A stretch of DNA of 35,443 bases from Bradyrhizobium sp. 190 (GCF_023073415.1 NZ_JADPJL010000022.1:1-35443); one strand, 5' to 3'. Counted from the stretch's first letter, positions 8,833 through 16,979 are shown. Made by a program: numbers and translations. Notes: generated by a model from the sequence alone, not told the origin.

Positions 8833-9417
8833 ATGCGAAATGCACTGGTCGGGATCGTGCTGGCGTCGTCAATCGCCTGCGGTTCGGCTGTTCGCGCCGC
8901 CGACATCGCGGCCGGCAAGGAGAAGGCCGAGCTGTGCGTCGGTTGCCACGGCGAGGGCGGTATTTCGCAGATGGAGAACATGCCCTCGCTGGCGGCACAG
9001 CCGGACCTGTTCATCCAGTGGCAACTCGTGTTCTTCCGCGCCGGCACCCGAAAAAACGAGCAGATGCAGCCGATCGTCGAGCAGCTCAACAATGAGGACA
9101 TCCGCAACCTCGGCGCCTATTACGCCTCGCTTCCGCCGCCGAAGGAAGCAAAGCCCGACGACGACCCCGATTTGTCGAAGAAGGGTGCGCAGGCGGCCGC
9201 CGGCCGGCGCTGCGCCTTCTGCCATGGTGACACTTACGCCGGCACCAAGGGGGTCGCCCGTGTCGCCGGCCAGCGCGAGGATTATCTCGTGAAGGCGCTG
9301 CGGGATTACAAATCGGGCGAGCGGGCCGGCGGCGCGATGGCGGCGATGGCTGATGTCGCGTTTGCCCTAAGCGAGGAAGAGATCGAGGCACTCGCGCATT
9401 ATCTTGCGCATTTGTAA
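8833..9417 (+). CDS. Periplasmic diheme cytochrome c (c4/c553-like)
   Basis: A 194-residue protein with a signal peptide (MRNALVGIVLASSIACGSAV, cut after about residue 22) and two haem-binding sites, CVGCH (C35, C38, H39) and CAFCH (C127, C130, H131). The two roughly 85-residue halves resemble each other, as in cytochrome c4. Each half contains a Met that could be the sixth ligand. I placed the start at ATG 8833, which has AGAGGAG upstream; an upstream in-frame ATG at 8773 lies inside the terminator hairpin. It is probably an electron carrier between the preceding dehydrogenase and a terminal oxidase. The pairing is inferred from adjacency only. Confidence 0.92.
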   Translation: MRNALVGIVLASSIACGSAVRAADIAAGKEKAELCVGCHGEGGISQMENMPSLAAQPDLFIQWQLVFFRAGTRKNEQMQPIVEQLNNEDIRNLGAYYASLPPPKEAKPDDDPDLSKKGAQAAAGRRCAFCHGDTYAGTKGVARVAGQREDYLVKALRDYKSGERAGGAMAAMADVAFALSEEEIEALAHYLAHL

Positions 9418-9434
9418 AGGCGGACAGCGCTTTA

Positions 9435-9592
9435 CCCTCCCCTGGAGGGGGAGGGCCGGCTCACATGGAGCGCAGCGAAATGTGAGACGGGGTGGGGTGA
9501 TCTCTCCACTCGGGCACTGTTGGATGTGGAAAGACCGTCACCCCACCTCGGTTCGCATTTCATGCGAACCGATCCTCCCCCTCCAGGGGAGG
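9435..9592. repeat. Long palindromic intergenic repeat (CCTCCCCTGGAGG type)
   Basis: The two ends are inverted copies: CCCTCCCCTGGAGGGGGAGG at 9435-9454 and CCTCCCCCTCCAGGGGAGG at 9574-9592. Inside are nested inverted pairs: CTCACAT/ATGTGAG, GGTGGGGTGA/TCACCCCACC, and GGTTCGCAT-TTC-ATGCGAACC. The whole 158-base element could fold into one branched hairpin. It fills the space between the convergent cytochrome and reductase genes and may end transcription from both sides. I recall similar elements as numerous intergenic repeats in Bradyrhizobium; copy number cannot be checked here. Confidence 0.8.
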
Positions 9593-9599
9593 ATAAGAG

Positions 9600-10520
9600 T
9601 CAACCCCGCTGCTTCTCATACGCCTTGAGATGGGTGTAGGCGATGCGCAGCTTCGGCACCGGGATCTTGGCGGCGTCGGCGCGCGCGACGAGGTCGCCGA
9701 TCACATGGTCGGCCTCGACCGGCAGGCCTGCCTTGACGTCGCGGAACATCGAGGCGGTCATCGGCGAGCCCTCGGTCGTCAACAAGCCGCTGGTGCGCTG
9801 GAAGAACGGGCCGGTCGGCTCATAGCCCGACGCCTTTGCAATCGCGGTGCATTCATCGAGCATGCCGAGCAGAAAATCCTTGCCGCCGGTGGCGGCCAGG
9901 ATGTTGCCGACTGAAGTGCGCATCAGAGAGGTCGACGCCGCGAGCGAAGCGAGGAAAACCCACTTCTCCCACATGTCCTGCATGATGTGTTCACTGGCCA
10001 CCGCGCCGAACTTGCCGCTCTCAAACACTTTCGCAATCGCGCGCACCCGCTCCGACATGGAGCCATCGCGTTCGCCGAAATTGAGCGATTGCATCGGCGC
10101 GAGCTGGACAACCTCGCGGGCCTCGTTGAGCGTCGCCGCGATCGCGCAGAGGCCGCCGAGCACGCGGTCGGCTCCGAATTTCCCGTCCAGCACGTCGAGG
10201 TGCAGCATGCCGTTGAGCAACGGAATGATCGCTGTTTGTGACCCGACCGCGGGGGCAAAGGACTTGATCGCGTCTTCCAGGTCGAACGCCTTGCAGCTCA
10301 ACAGCACGACGTCGAATGTCTCGGCGAGCTTGTCGGACTGCACTGTCGGCGGATTCTTGAGCGTCACGTCGCCGGCCGGACTCCTGATGACGAGGCCTGC
10401 GCTTGCAAGTTCGGAAGCGCGCTTCGGCCGGACCAGGAACGTCACGTCGTTTCCTGCCTGAAGCAGCCTGCCGCCGAAATAGCCGCCGATGGCGCCGGCG
10501 CCGACCACGAGAATACGCAT
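9600..10520 (-). CDS. 2-dehydropantoate 2-reductase family protein (ketopantoate reductase-like)
   Basis: A 306-residue protein. It begins MRILVVGAGAIGG, the NAD(P)H-binding Rossmann motif, with ATG at 10520 preceded by AAGGAAG. The C-terminal helical domain has WEKWVFLAS (the conserved Lys region) and SMFRDVKAGLPVEADHVIG, the family's S-x-x-x-D-x-x-x-G-x-x-x-E-x-D signature. PanE reduces ketopantoate to pantoate in pantothenate synthesis. Many genomes carry several paralogues acting on other 2-oxo acids, and there is no other pan gene nearby, so I give no gene symbol. A further in-frame start at 10568 has no ribosome site. The next gene upstream on the same strand ends 75 bases away. Confidence 0.88.
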   Translation of the reverse strand: MRILVVGAGAIGGYFGGRLLQAGNDVTFLVRPKRASELASAGLVIRSPAGDVTLKNPPTVQSDKLAETFDVVLLSCKAFDLEDAIKSFAPAVGSQTAIIPLLNGMLHLDVLDGKFGADRVLGGLCAIAATLNEAREVVQLAPMQSLNFGERDGSMSERVRAIAKVFESGKFGAVASEHIMQDMWEKWVFLASLAASTSLMRTSVGNILAATGGKDFLLGMLDECTAIAKASGYEPTGPFFQRTSGLLTTEGSPMTASMFRDVKAGLPVEADHVIGDLVARADAAKIPVPKLRIAYTHLKAYEKQRG

Positions 10521-10595
10521 GCCAAAGCTTCCTTTTGTTGTTGGTCTTGGAATGGGCTTTTTTACCACTTCTCGCCGAACAGTCGAACCCGGAGG

Positions 10596-11201
10596 CTATT
10601 TCCCCGAGACCATTTCCTCGACTTCGCGAAGCTGCTCCTTGCCGAAAAACATTTCCTTGCCGACGAAGAACGTCGGTGAGCCGAACGCGCCGCGGTCGAC
10701 CGCGTTTTGTGTATTCTCGATCAGCTTCGCCTTTACGTCGGCGTCCTGTGAGCGCGCCAGCAGTTTGGCGGCATCGAGGCCGGACGAGGCCAACGCCTTG
10801 GCCGCGACTTCGGGGTCATCCATTTTCTTCGGCTCGACCCACATGTGATGGAAGGCCGCCTCGACATACTTCTCGAACACGCCTTCGAGTTGGGCGGCCA
10901 CCGCCGCGCGCATCAGGTTCAGCGTGTTGACCGGGAAGAACGGGTTCCAGACATAGGGCTTGACCCCGAAGCGCTTCAGGAAGCGCTCGGTCTCCAGCGC
11001 GTGGAATTCGCGCTTGTTCTTGATGCCGGCGAGTGTTTCGGCGGGTGACTTGTTGTTGGTGGCCTTGAAGATGCCGCCGAGCAGGATCGGCACATATTCG
11101 AACTTCACTCCGGTGCGCTTTTCGATCGCCGGAATCGCTTCGTGGCTGAGGAAGGCGTTGGGGCTGCCGAAATCGAACAGGAATTGTGGATTTGAACTCA
11201 C
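10596..11201 (-). CDS. 2-hydroxychromene-2-carboxylate isomerase / DsbA-like GST-kappa family protein
   Basis: A 201-residue DsbA-fold protein. Near the N-terminus FLFDFGSPNAFLSHEAIPAI carries the Ser that replaces the redox Cys in HCCA isomerases and kappa GSTs. The C-terminal half has AFGSPTFFVGKEMFFGKEQL, the conserved cis-Pro block. Characterised members isomerise 2-hydroxychromene-2-carboxylate with glutathione in naphthalene breakdown. No ring-degradation genes are nearby, so the physiological substrate is open. Start: GTG at 11201 with AGGAG seven bases upstream is preferred over an in-frame start at 11255. It may share a transcript with the ketopantoate-reductase-like gene downstream. 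Confidence 0.88.
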   Translation of the reverse strand: MSSNPQFLFDFGSPNAFLSHEAIPAIEKRTGVKFEYVPILLGGIFKATNNKSPAETLAGIKNKREFHALETERFLKRFGVKPYVWNPFFPVNTLNLMRAAVAAQLEGVFEKYVEAAFHHMWVEPKKMDDPEVAAKALASSGLDAAKLLARSQDADVKAKLIENTQNAVDRGAFGSPTFFVGKEMFFGKEQLREVEEMVSGK

Positions 11202-11317
11202 GGCAGTCTCCTGATGTTTTGGCGCATTGTGGCGCAAGGCAGGTAGCGCGTCCACAGTATTATGACGGTCGTAATATCGTGGAAATGCGCGACTTGCCCG
11301 ACGTCACGCGATCGCGC

Positions 11318-11926
11318 CTATGGCTCGGCGCGATCGCTGAAGGCGAGCTTGACGACGTGGTCGCGGATATCGTCGGGCCAGCCAGCGACGAGACCGACGA
11401 ATCGCCGCCGGTCATCGGCGAACAGCGCGCGCGAGGCTTCCTCGAAGTCCGCGAGATTGCCGGCCATCACGGACATGAAATGATAGGCGGCATCCCTTGC
11501 CGCGCGAGCGCGATCCGCATCACCATTGGCGCGGCGCGCTTCCTCAACGAGCTTGCGCAACGCCACCGATGCGCCGCCGGGCTGCGCGCCGAGCCACTCC
11601 CAATGGCGCGGCAACAATGTCACCTCGCGCGCGACGACGCCGAGCTTGGGCCGTCCGCGCCCACGCGGCTCCGCTGACGCCGTCTCATCGGTTTCAACAT
11701 CCGGAGGCGAGGCGGGTTGAGGCAAGCGGGCAATGATTTCGCGTTCGGTGCCGCGAAGATCGAGATCGATCGGCTGGCCGGTCGCGTCGCTGAATATGAT
11801 GATCGGCGGCACGGCGGGCCTGCGGGAAGCTTGCATGACCGCAATTGCGACCTCGGCGAGCGGACCCGCCGCCAGGCGTTGCGGGCCCATGAAGGCCGTG
11901 AAATGGGGGCGGGTCTTGTCAGCCAT
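11318..11926 (-). CDS. DUF2239 family protein
   Basis: A 202-residue protein of the uncharacterised DUF2239 family. It shows the family hallmarks: FTAFMGPQRLAAGPLAEVA at the start, IIIFSDATGQPIDLDLRG, an Ala/Pro/Glu-rich linker ending in GRGRPKLGVVAREVTLLPRH, WEWLGAQPGGASVALRKLV and YHFMSVMAGN near the end. The LPRHWEWLGAQPGGASVALR segment resembles a ribbon-helix-helix DNA-binding unit seen in some regulators; this is inference only. No signal peptide or membrane segment. Its promoter region carries two CCCGGG-centred palindromes, so the gene is probably under tight control. It is divergent from a glutathione S-transferase gene. Confidence 0.85.
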   Translation of the reverse strand: MADKTRPHFTAFMGPQRLAAGPLAEVAIAVMQASRRPAVPPIIIFSDATGQPIDLDLRGTEREIIARLPQPASPPDVETDETASAEPRGRGRPKLGVVAREVTLLPRHWEWLGAQPGGASVALRKLVEEARRANGDADRARAARDAAYHFMSVMAGNLADFEEASRALFADDRRRFVGLVAGWPDDIRDHVVKLAFSDRAEP

Positions 11927-11955
11927 TGGAGAAACTCTGGATTTTCGGGTAGCTT

Positions 11956-12002
11956 ATATTTACCCGGGTAAATTGGATTGTCAATATCGCCCGGGTAAAT
12001 AT
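11956..12002 (-). promoter_or_regulatory. Promoter of the DUF2239 gene with two CCCGGG-centred operator-like palindromes
   Basis: On the minus strand a consensus -35 box TTGACA (complement of 11979-11984) is followed 17-20 bases later by an AT-rich -10 region (AAATATAAG). The spacer contains a perfect 16-base palindrome, ATTTACCCGGGTAAAT (11958-11973). A second, imperfect copy centred on CCCGGG at 11990-11995, with right half GGGTAAATAT, sits just upstream of the -35. The centres are 27 bases apart. A dimeric repressor bound at both sites would cover the promoter. The same region lies about 75 bases upstream of the divergent glutathione S-transferase and could control it too. The cognate regulator is not identifiable in the window. 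Confidence 0.65.
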
Positions 12003-12076
12003 TGCACCGCTCTTTAGGCCGTCTCGACTTTCCGCCCCCCGGCTGGCACCAACGGCGGCCAATTGAAGGGGACGCC

Positions 12077-12742
12077 ATGCTGACGGTTCATCATCTCAAC
12101 AATTCCCGCTCGCAGCGCGTGCTGTGGCTGCTCGAAGAGCTCGGCATGCCTTACGAGATCGTCCGCTATCAGCGCCAGCCGGACATGCGCGCCCCGAAAG
12201 AGCTGCGCGCCATTCACCCGCTCGGCAAATCGCCCGTCATTACCGACAACGGCAACACCATCGCCGAATCCGGCGCAATCTGCGAATACATCATCGGCAC
12301 CTATGGCAATGGCCGCCTGATCCCGCCACCGAACACGCCGGAACGGCTGCGCTACACCTATTGGCTGCACTATGCCGAGGGCTCCGCGATGTCGCCGCTG
12401 CTCTTGAAGCTGTTGTTCACGCTGATGCCGAAGCGCGCACCGGCCCTGCTGCGGCCGCTGGTGCGCAAGGTTTCCAACACGGCGCTGACCACCTTGGTCA
12501 ACCCGCAGCTCAAGCAGCACATGGATTATTGGGAAAGTGAACTCGGCAAGAGCGAATGGTTCGCCGGCAATGAATTCACCGGCGCCGACATCCAGATGAG
12601 CTTTCCGCTGGAAGCCGCTGCCGCGCGCGGCGGGCTGGAGATGGGCCATCCCAAGGCAATGGCGTATCTCGAACGCATTCATGCCCGTCCGGCCTATGCG
12701 CGTGCGCTGGAAAAGGGCGGGCCGTATGTGATTGGGCGGTGA
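12077..12742 (+). CDS. Glutathione S-transferase family protein
   Basis: A 221-residue cytosolic GST. The thioredoxin-like N-domain begins LTVHHLNNSRSQRVLWLLEE, with the Ser of NSRSQR in the position that activates glutathione. It continues with LGKSPVITDNG (cis-Pro) and TIAESGAICEYI, the Glu-Ser pair that binds the gamma-glutamyl group. The all-helical C-domain contains FTGADIQMSFPLEAA, the N-cap/hydrophobic staple motif. It probably conjugates glutathione to electrophiles or acts as a peroxidase. Start ATG 12077 with AAGGGGA upstream is chosen over an ATG-less extension to 12002. The stop lies five bases from the stop of the convergent serine hydrolase. Confidence 0.92.
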   Translation: MLTVHHLNNSRSQRVLWLLEELGMPYEIVRYQRQPDMRAPKELRAIHPLGKSPVITDNGNTIAESGAICEYIIGTYGNGRLIPPPNTPERLRYTYWLHYAEGSAMSPLLLKLLFTLMPKRAPALLRPLVRKVSNTALTTLVNPQLKQHMDYWESELGKSEWFAGNEFTGADIQMSFPLEAAAARGGLEMGHPKAMAYLERIHARPAYARALEKGGPYVIGR

Positions 12743-12747
12743 CGACC

Positions 12748-14136
12748 TCACGGTTGCACCGCTGCAATTACTTCCTTCACCAGCCGGGCAACGCCGCGTA
12801 TATCGCCGGTCGGATCGACGCTGTCGCCGAGCCGGACCACGACAAGGCGCTGGGACGGCATGATCACGATGCGCTGGCCGAGGTCGCCGGACGCAAAGAA
12901 CGCGTCGCGGGGAATACCGAGCCGCACGCGGCCCCTGGCATTGGGGTGCTCGCTGCGGTTGGTCCAGAAGCCGGCGGCGTAATCGGTGTCGAGCGTCGCG
13001 GCGGCGCAGAAATCGACCCAGTCCGCATGCAGGATGCGTTTGCCTGCGACCACGCCGTCATTGAGGTAGAGCAGGCCGAACTTCGCCCAATCCCGCGCGC
13101 TCGCCAGCATGTAGGTCGAGCCCTGCAGCGTGCCCGCGCCGTCGAACTCCAGCGTGACGTGGCGCATGCCGAGCGGATTGAACAATTCGCGCCACGCGAA
13201 CGCCAGCGTCTGTTCCGGTCCGCCGACGGCATCGCGAACGATGCGTGCCAGGATCTGCGTGGTTGGGCTCGAGTAATGCCATCGCGTGCCCAGTGGCGCG
13301 ATCATTTTTGCGCTCACGGCGTAGGCGGCCGTATCGTCCTGCTGGTACATCCGGCTGGATGGATCGAAGCCGGAATTCGTTTCGTCCAGATCGAGACCGC
13401 TGGTCATGCGCATGAGATGCTCGACCTCAATCTCGCGCCGCGGATCGCCAGCGCGGCGCCATTCCGGGATCGGCGCGGGCATCGAGGGCGTGACGAGGCC
13501 CTGCTGAGTGAGGATGCCGATCAGCGCGTTGACGACGGATTTGGTCATGGAGAAGCCGAGCAGCGGCGTATCGATGCCGATGCCGGCGGCATAGCGCTCG
13601 GCAATCACCTTGCCGTCGTGAACCACGACGACCGCCTTGGTCCTGCGGAACGGCGGCGCGGCCGGCTCCTCGAAGGCGTGATCGAGCGCAGCCTTCAGTG
13701 CCGGATCTGACGGCTCGACCACACCAGGCCCGGTAATTTCGGGGAGCGATGGCGGCGTCTTCGCCTTCAGCGCCTCGACATCGCTCTTCAGGAGATAGGG
13801 CTCCTTCGACCCCTGCAACTCGATGCAGCCGAGCCCGTCGTGAAAGGCCGCACGGCTGCGAAATAGTCCGAGCGTTGAGGCATCGACGGTGCGAGCGGTG
13901 CGGTCGAGGGTGAACCGGAGCACGTGGCGCAGCCGGCGAATTCCGGCGCGGTCGGAAACCTCCGCGAACACGGCTTGCGGATCGAGGCCCGAGACGAAGG
14001 TCTTCGAGCAGATGTTATGGGCAACATAACCGGTGGCGACGCGGACGGCGCGGTCGGGCCGGAAGTGGACGCTCGCGCCCGCCAGCGCAGCGATGAAGAT
14101 GGCGAGCCCGATGGCGATCCACTTTCGCAAATTCAC
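12748..14136 (-). CDS. Membrane-anchored serine hydrolase of the beta-lactamase/class C fold
   Basis: A 462-residue protein with an N-terminal hydrophobic anchor (IAIGLAIFIAALAGASV), so it probably faces the periplasm. The hydrolase domain starts near residue 165 with AVVVVHDGKVIAERYA. It contains the catalytic S196-M-T-K199 tetrad and the second motif Y288-S-S, where class C enzymes usually have Y-x-N, and a late GDLGQRIVIMPSQRLVVVRL block. The family (COG1680, including EstB-like esterases and D-aminopeptidases) acts on esters, amides or D-amino-acid peptides; true beta-lactam hydrolysis is unlikely to be predicted from sequence. The start is GTG 14136 with GGAG close upstream, 15 bases after the SDR stop, so it is likely co-transcribed with the SDR and gamma-glutamyltranspeptidase genes. 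Confidence 0.9.
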   Translation of the reverse strand: MNLRKWIAIGLAIFIAALAGASVHFRPDRAVRVATGYVAHNICSKTFVSGLDPQAVFAEVSDRAGIRRLRHVLRFTLDRTARTVDASTLGLFRSRAAFHDGLGCIELQGSKEPYLLKSDVEALKAKTPPSLPEITGPGVVEPSDPALKAALDHAFEEPAAPPFRRTKAVVVVHDGKVIAERYAAGIGIDTPLLGFSMTKSVVNALIGILTQQGLVTPSMPAPIPEWRRAGDPRREIEVEHLMRMTSGLDLDETNSGFDPSSRMYQQDDTAAYAVSAKMIAPLGTRWHYSSPTTQILARIVRDAVGGPEQTLAFAWRELFNPLGMRHVTLEFDGAGTLQGSTYMLASARDWAKFGLLYLNDGVVAGKRILHADWVDFCAAATLDTDYAAGFWTNRSEHPNARGRVRLGIPRDAFFASGDLGQRIVIMPSQRLVVVRLGDSVDPTGDIRGVARLVKEVIAAVQP

Positions 14137-14151
14137 CTGCTCCGCAAGTCT

Positions 14152-15048
14152 CTAGCGCGACGTCTGCGCCGCGCCCACCGAAGGCAGCGCCTGCACGGTG
14201 ACGCCGGGTGGCGGCACGTCGTCGTCGGGGACGAAGAAATCCGGCATCAAGGGCACCGAGCGATCGACACGGTAATGTTCAAAGTCCCTGACGCCGCTGG
14301 CGTACAGCACCTTGTCGTCGATGCAGAATTGCCCGGTGAACTCGCGCGATGGCCTTGTCAGAATGGCGTGCGCGGCATCACCCATGATTTCGGGCGTGCG
14401 GCTGGCGCGCATCATGGCCTCGCCGCCGAGCAGGTTGCCGACCGCGGCGGTTGCGATGGTGGTGCGCGGCCATAGCGCGTTGACCGCTACGCCCGCGGAT
14501 TTCAGTTCGCCCGATAGCCCCAGCACGCACATGCTCATTCCGAACTTAGCCATCGTGTAGGCGGTGGAATGCTCGAACCATTTTTGCTTCATGTCGAGCG
14601 GCGGTGACAGCATCAATATGTGCGGATTGGCCGCCTTCTTCAGATGCGGGATGCAATATTTCGACACCATGAAGGTGCCGCGGGTGTTGATACCGATCAT
14701 CAGGTCGAACCGCTTCATGTCGGTTCCTTGCGAATTGGTCAGGCTGATGGCGCTGGCGTTGTTGACGCAGATATCGATGCCGCCGAATTCGGCGACGGTC
14801 TGCTCGATCGCGGCGATCACCTGTGCCTCATCGCGGATGTCGCACAGCACCGGCAGCGCCTTACCGCCGGCGGCGCGGATATCGTCGGCGGCGGTGTAAA
14901 TGGTGCCCTTGAGCTTCGGGTGCGGTTCCGCGGTCTTCGCCGCAATCGCAACATTGGCGCCGTCACGCGCGGCACGCAGCGCAATCGCCAGTCCGATGCC
15001 GCGGCTGGCGCCCGAGATAAACAGCGTCTTGCCTTTGAGAGATGTCAT
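14152..15048 (-). CDS. Short-chain dehydrogenase/reductase (HSDL2-like)
   Basis: A 298-residue NAD(P)-dependent SDR. It has the cofactor motif SGASRGIG (residues 12-19), the NNAS motif (96-99), a candidate catalytic Ser148 in MLSPP, and Y164-x-x-x-K168 (YTMAK). The AAKTAEPHPKLKGTIYTAAD segment and the PLDMKQKWFEHSTAYTMAKF block are characteristic of the HSDL2 subgroup, whose bacterial members are poorly characterised. The C-terminal tail after residue 250 is longer than in classical SDRs, but there is no SCP2 domain. ATG 15048 follows GGAGAG by six bases. It lies between the gamma-glutamyltranspeptidase (60 bases upstream) and the serine hydrolase (15 bases downstream) on the same strand. Confidence 0.9.
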   Translation of the reverse strand: MTSLKGKTLFISGASRGIGLAIALRAARDGANVAIAAKTAEPHPKLKGTIYTAADDIRAAGGKALPVLCDIRDEAQVIAAIEQTVAEFGGIDICVNNASAISLTNSQGTDMKRFDLMIGINTRGTFMVSKYCIPHLKKAANPHILMLSPPLDMKQKWFEHSTAYTMAKFGMSMCVLGLSGELKSAGVAVNALWPRTTIATAAVGNLLGGEAMMRASRTPEIMGDAAHAILTRPSREFTGQFCIDDKVLYASGVRDFEHYRVDRSVPLMPDFFVPDDDVPPPGVTVQALPSVGAAQTSR

Positions 15049-15108
15049 CTGAAGCTCTCCTGTGAGAGGGGACGCATACTACGGCGCGTCCCTCACGAGT
15101 GCACGTCC

Positions 15109-16851
15109 TCATTGTCCCACCGCCGCCGCCCCCCTTGTGCGTGGATCGGGCGCGCCGAGCAGGCCGTTGGGCGTGACGGCGATCGAATTCGCCGACGTTT
15201 GGCCGAGCGGCTCGATCACCTTGTGGCCTTTCGCCCTCAGCTCGGCCAACACCTCGTCGGAAAAGCCGCGTTCCACACGCACTTCATCGGGCATCCATTG
15301 GTGATGGACCCGGGGGGCCGCCACGGCGGCGGCGACATCCATGTTGTAGTCGAGCACGTCGATCACGACCTGCAGCACCGCCGATATGATACGGCTGCCG
15401 CCCGGCGAGCCCGTGACCAGCACCGGCTTGCCGTCCTTCAGCACGATGGTCGGCGACATCGACGACAACGGCCGCTTTCCCGGGCCGGGCAGGTTGGCCT
15501 CGAAGCCGACCAGGCCAAACGCGTTCGATGCGCCGGGTGCCGCGGTGAAATCGTCGAGCTCGTTGTTGAGCAGCACGCCGGTGCCCTCGGCGACCAGTCC
15601 GACACCATAGGGAAAGTTCAGCGTGTAGGTGTTGCTGACGGCGTTGCCGCTGGAATCGACGACCGAATAATGGGTGGTGTTGCTGCCCTCGCGCGGGCTC
15701 ACTGCCAGCACATCGGCCGCGGGCGTTGCGCGCGCGAGGTCGATGCCGGCGCGTTGCCGGGCCGCATAATCCTTGGTGATCAGCACATTGACGGGCGCGT
15801 TGACGAAGGCGGGATCGCCGAGATAGCGCGCGCGATCGGCGTAGGCGCGCTTCATGGCTTCGATTATTACATGCAGCGAAGGCGCGGAGCCCTGCTTCAT
15901 GTCGGCCATCGCAAATCCTTCGAGAATGTTCAGCGACTGCAGCAACACCGTGCCGCCGGAGGAGGGCAGCGGCATCGACACGATGTCGTAGCCGCGATAG
16001 TTGCCGCGCACCGGGCTGCGGACCACCGCCTCATAGGATTTGAGATCGTCCACTGTCATGATGCCACCGGCATCGCGGACGGCCTTTGCCAACCGTTCGG
16101 CGACCGGCCCCTCATAAAATCCGCGCGGTCCCTGTTCTGCAATGGCAGACAGCGTTGCCGCGAGATCAGCCTGGATCAATCGGTCACCTTCCTGCAGTGG
16201 CGTGCCGTCGCTGCGGGAGAGCGCCTTCGCCGAATTCGGCCAGCGTCCCATCCGACGGTACATATCCGACAGCGTGTCAGCCATGTCGTCGGCAACGATA
16301 AAACCGTCGCGCGCCAGTTCGATTGAAGGTTTGAGGATCTGCGCGAGCGTGAAACGCCCAGAGCCGTATTTCTCCAGCGCCACTGCCAGCCCGGCTACCG
16401 TGCCGGGCACGCCGATACCAAGTGCGGAATTGCGCGACTTGTCGGTATCGGGTTTGCCGTCCGATCCCAGGAAAATATCGCGCGTGATCGCCGCCGGTGC
16501 GGTCTCGCGATAATCGATGGCGGCGGCTTCATTGCGCGCTGCCGCATGGATCACCATGAAGCCGCCGCCGCCGATGTTTCCAGCGCGCGGATAGGTGACG
16601 GCAAGCGCAAAGCCGGTGGCGACCGCGGCATCGACCGCGTTGCCGCCCTGCCTCAGGATGTCGGCGCCGACTTGCGCGGCGAGCTTTTCCTGCGCCACCA
16701 CCAAGCCATGCTCGGCCGCAACGGCGCGAACGGTGGAGAGGTCGGGGGGCGAGTAAAAGCGGCGTTCCTGCGCAAAGGCCGTCGTCCCGCAGGCAAACGC
16801 AAGTACGAATGTGGCAGCTACTCGGCGCCACCGGATTGAAAAGACCGCCAT
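15109..16851 (-). CDS. ggt: Gamma-glutamyltranspeptidase
   Basis: A 580-residue protein with a signal peptide (FVLAFACGTTAFA, cut near residue 27). GGTs are made as a precursor that cuts itself before the nucleophilic Thr, here T392 in GSNTTHYSVVD. The small subunit carries GTGVLLNNELDDF, RPLSSMSPTIVLKDGKP and GSPGGSRII, the substrate-binding blocks. The large subunit has GGNAVDAAVATGFALAV and GNIGGGGFMV near its start. It cleaves glutathione and other gamma-glutamyl compounds in the periplasm, allowing salvage of cysteine and glutamate. Next to a UMF1 transporter (divergent) and an SDR. Its C-terminus is complete (ending AAAVGQ). ATG 16851 has only a weak ribosome site. Confidence 0.95.
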   Translation of the reverse strand: MAVFSIRWRRVAATFVLAFACGTTAFAQERRFYSPPDLSTVRAVAAEHGLVVAQEKLAAQVGADILRQGGNAVDAAVATGFALAVTYPRAGNIGGGGFMVIHAAARNEAAAIDYRETAPAAITRDIFLGSDGKPDTDKSRNSALGIGVPGTVAGLAVALEKYGSGRFTLAQILKPSIELARDGFIVADDMADTLSDMYRRMGRWPNSAKALSRSDGTPLQEGDRLIQADLAATLSAIAEQGPRGFYEGPVAERLAKAVRDAGGIMTVDDLKSYEAVVRSPVRGNYRGYDIVSMPLPSSGGTVLLQSLNILEGFAMADMKQGSAPSLHVIIEAMKRAYADRARYLGDPAFVNAPVNVLITKDYAARQRAGIDLARATPAADVLAVSPREGSNTTHYSVVDSSGNAVSNTYTLNFPYGVGLVAEGTGVLLNNELDDFTAAPGASNAFGLVGFEANLPGPGKRPLSSMSPTIVLKDGKPVLVTGSPGGSRIISAVLQVVIDVLDYNMDVAAAVAAPRVHHQWMPDEVRVERGFSDEVLAELRAKGHKVIEPLGQTSANSIAVTPNGLLGAPDPRTRGAAAVGQ

Positions 16852-16979
16852 CGAAAATCCGCCGCAGTTGGAGCCTGTGTGACGCCTGGCAACAGCCCCC
16901 AGCGCCGGTGACGCATGCTATATGGGTTCGCATTCAGCGGGCAAAATGCCTCGCGAGACTTTTGAAGGAAATTCCTCAC

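Noticed and set aside
9435..9592. Possible CRISPR or attenuator
   Set aside because: The unit is one nested palindrome, not regularly spaced direct repeats with unique spacers. It looks like an interspersed palindromic element.
12748..14136. Beta-lactamase resistance gene
   Set aside because: The SxxK fold is shared by many esterases and peptidases; the second motif is Y-S-S and there is an N-terminal anchor and a long extra N-domain. Nothing points to beta-lactam hydrolysis.
14620..16326. 568-codon plus-strand open frame opposite gamma-glutamyltranspeptidase and the SDR
   Set aside because: It spans two well-supported minus-strand genes and has no recognisable motif; a mirror frame of high-GC coding DNA.
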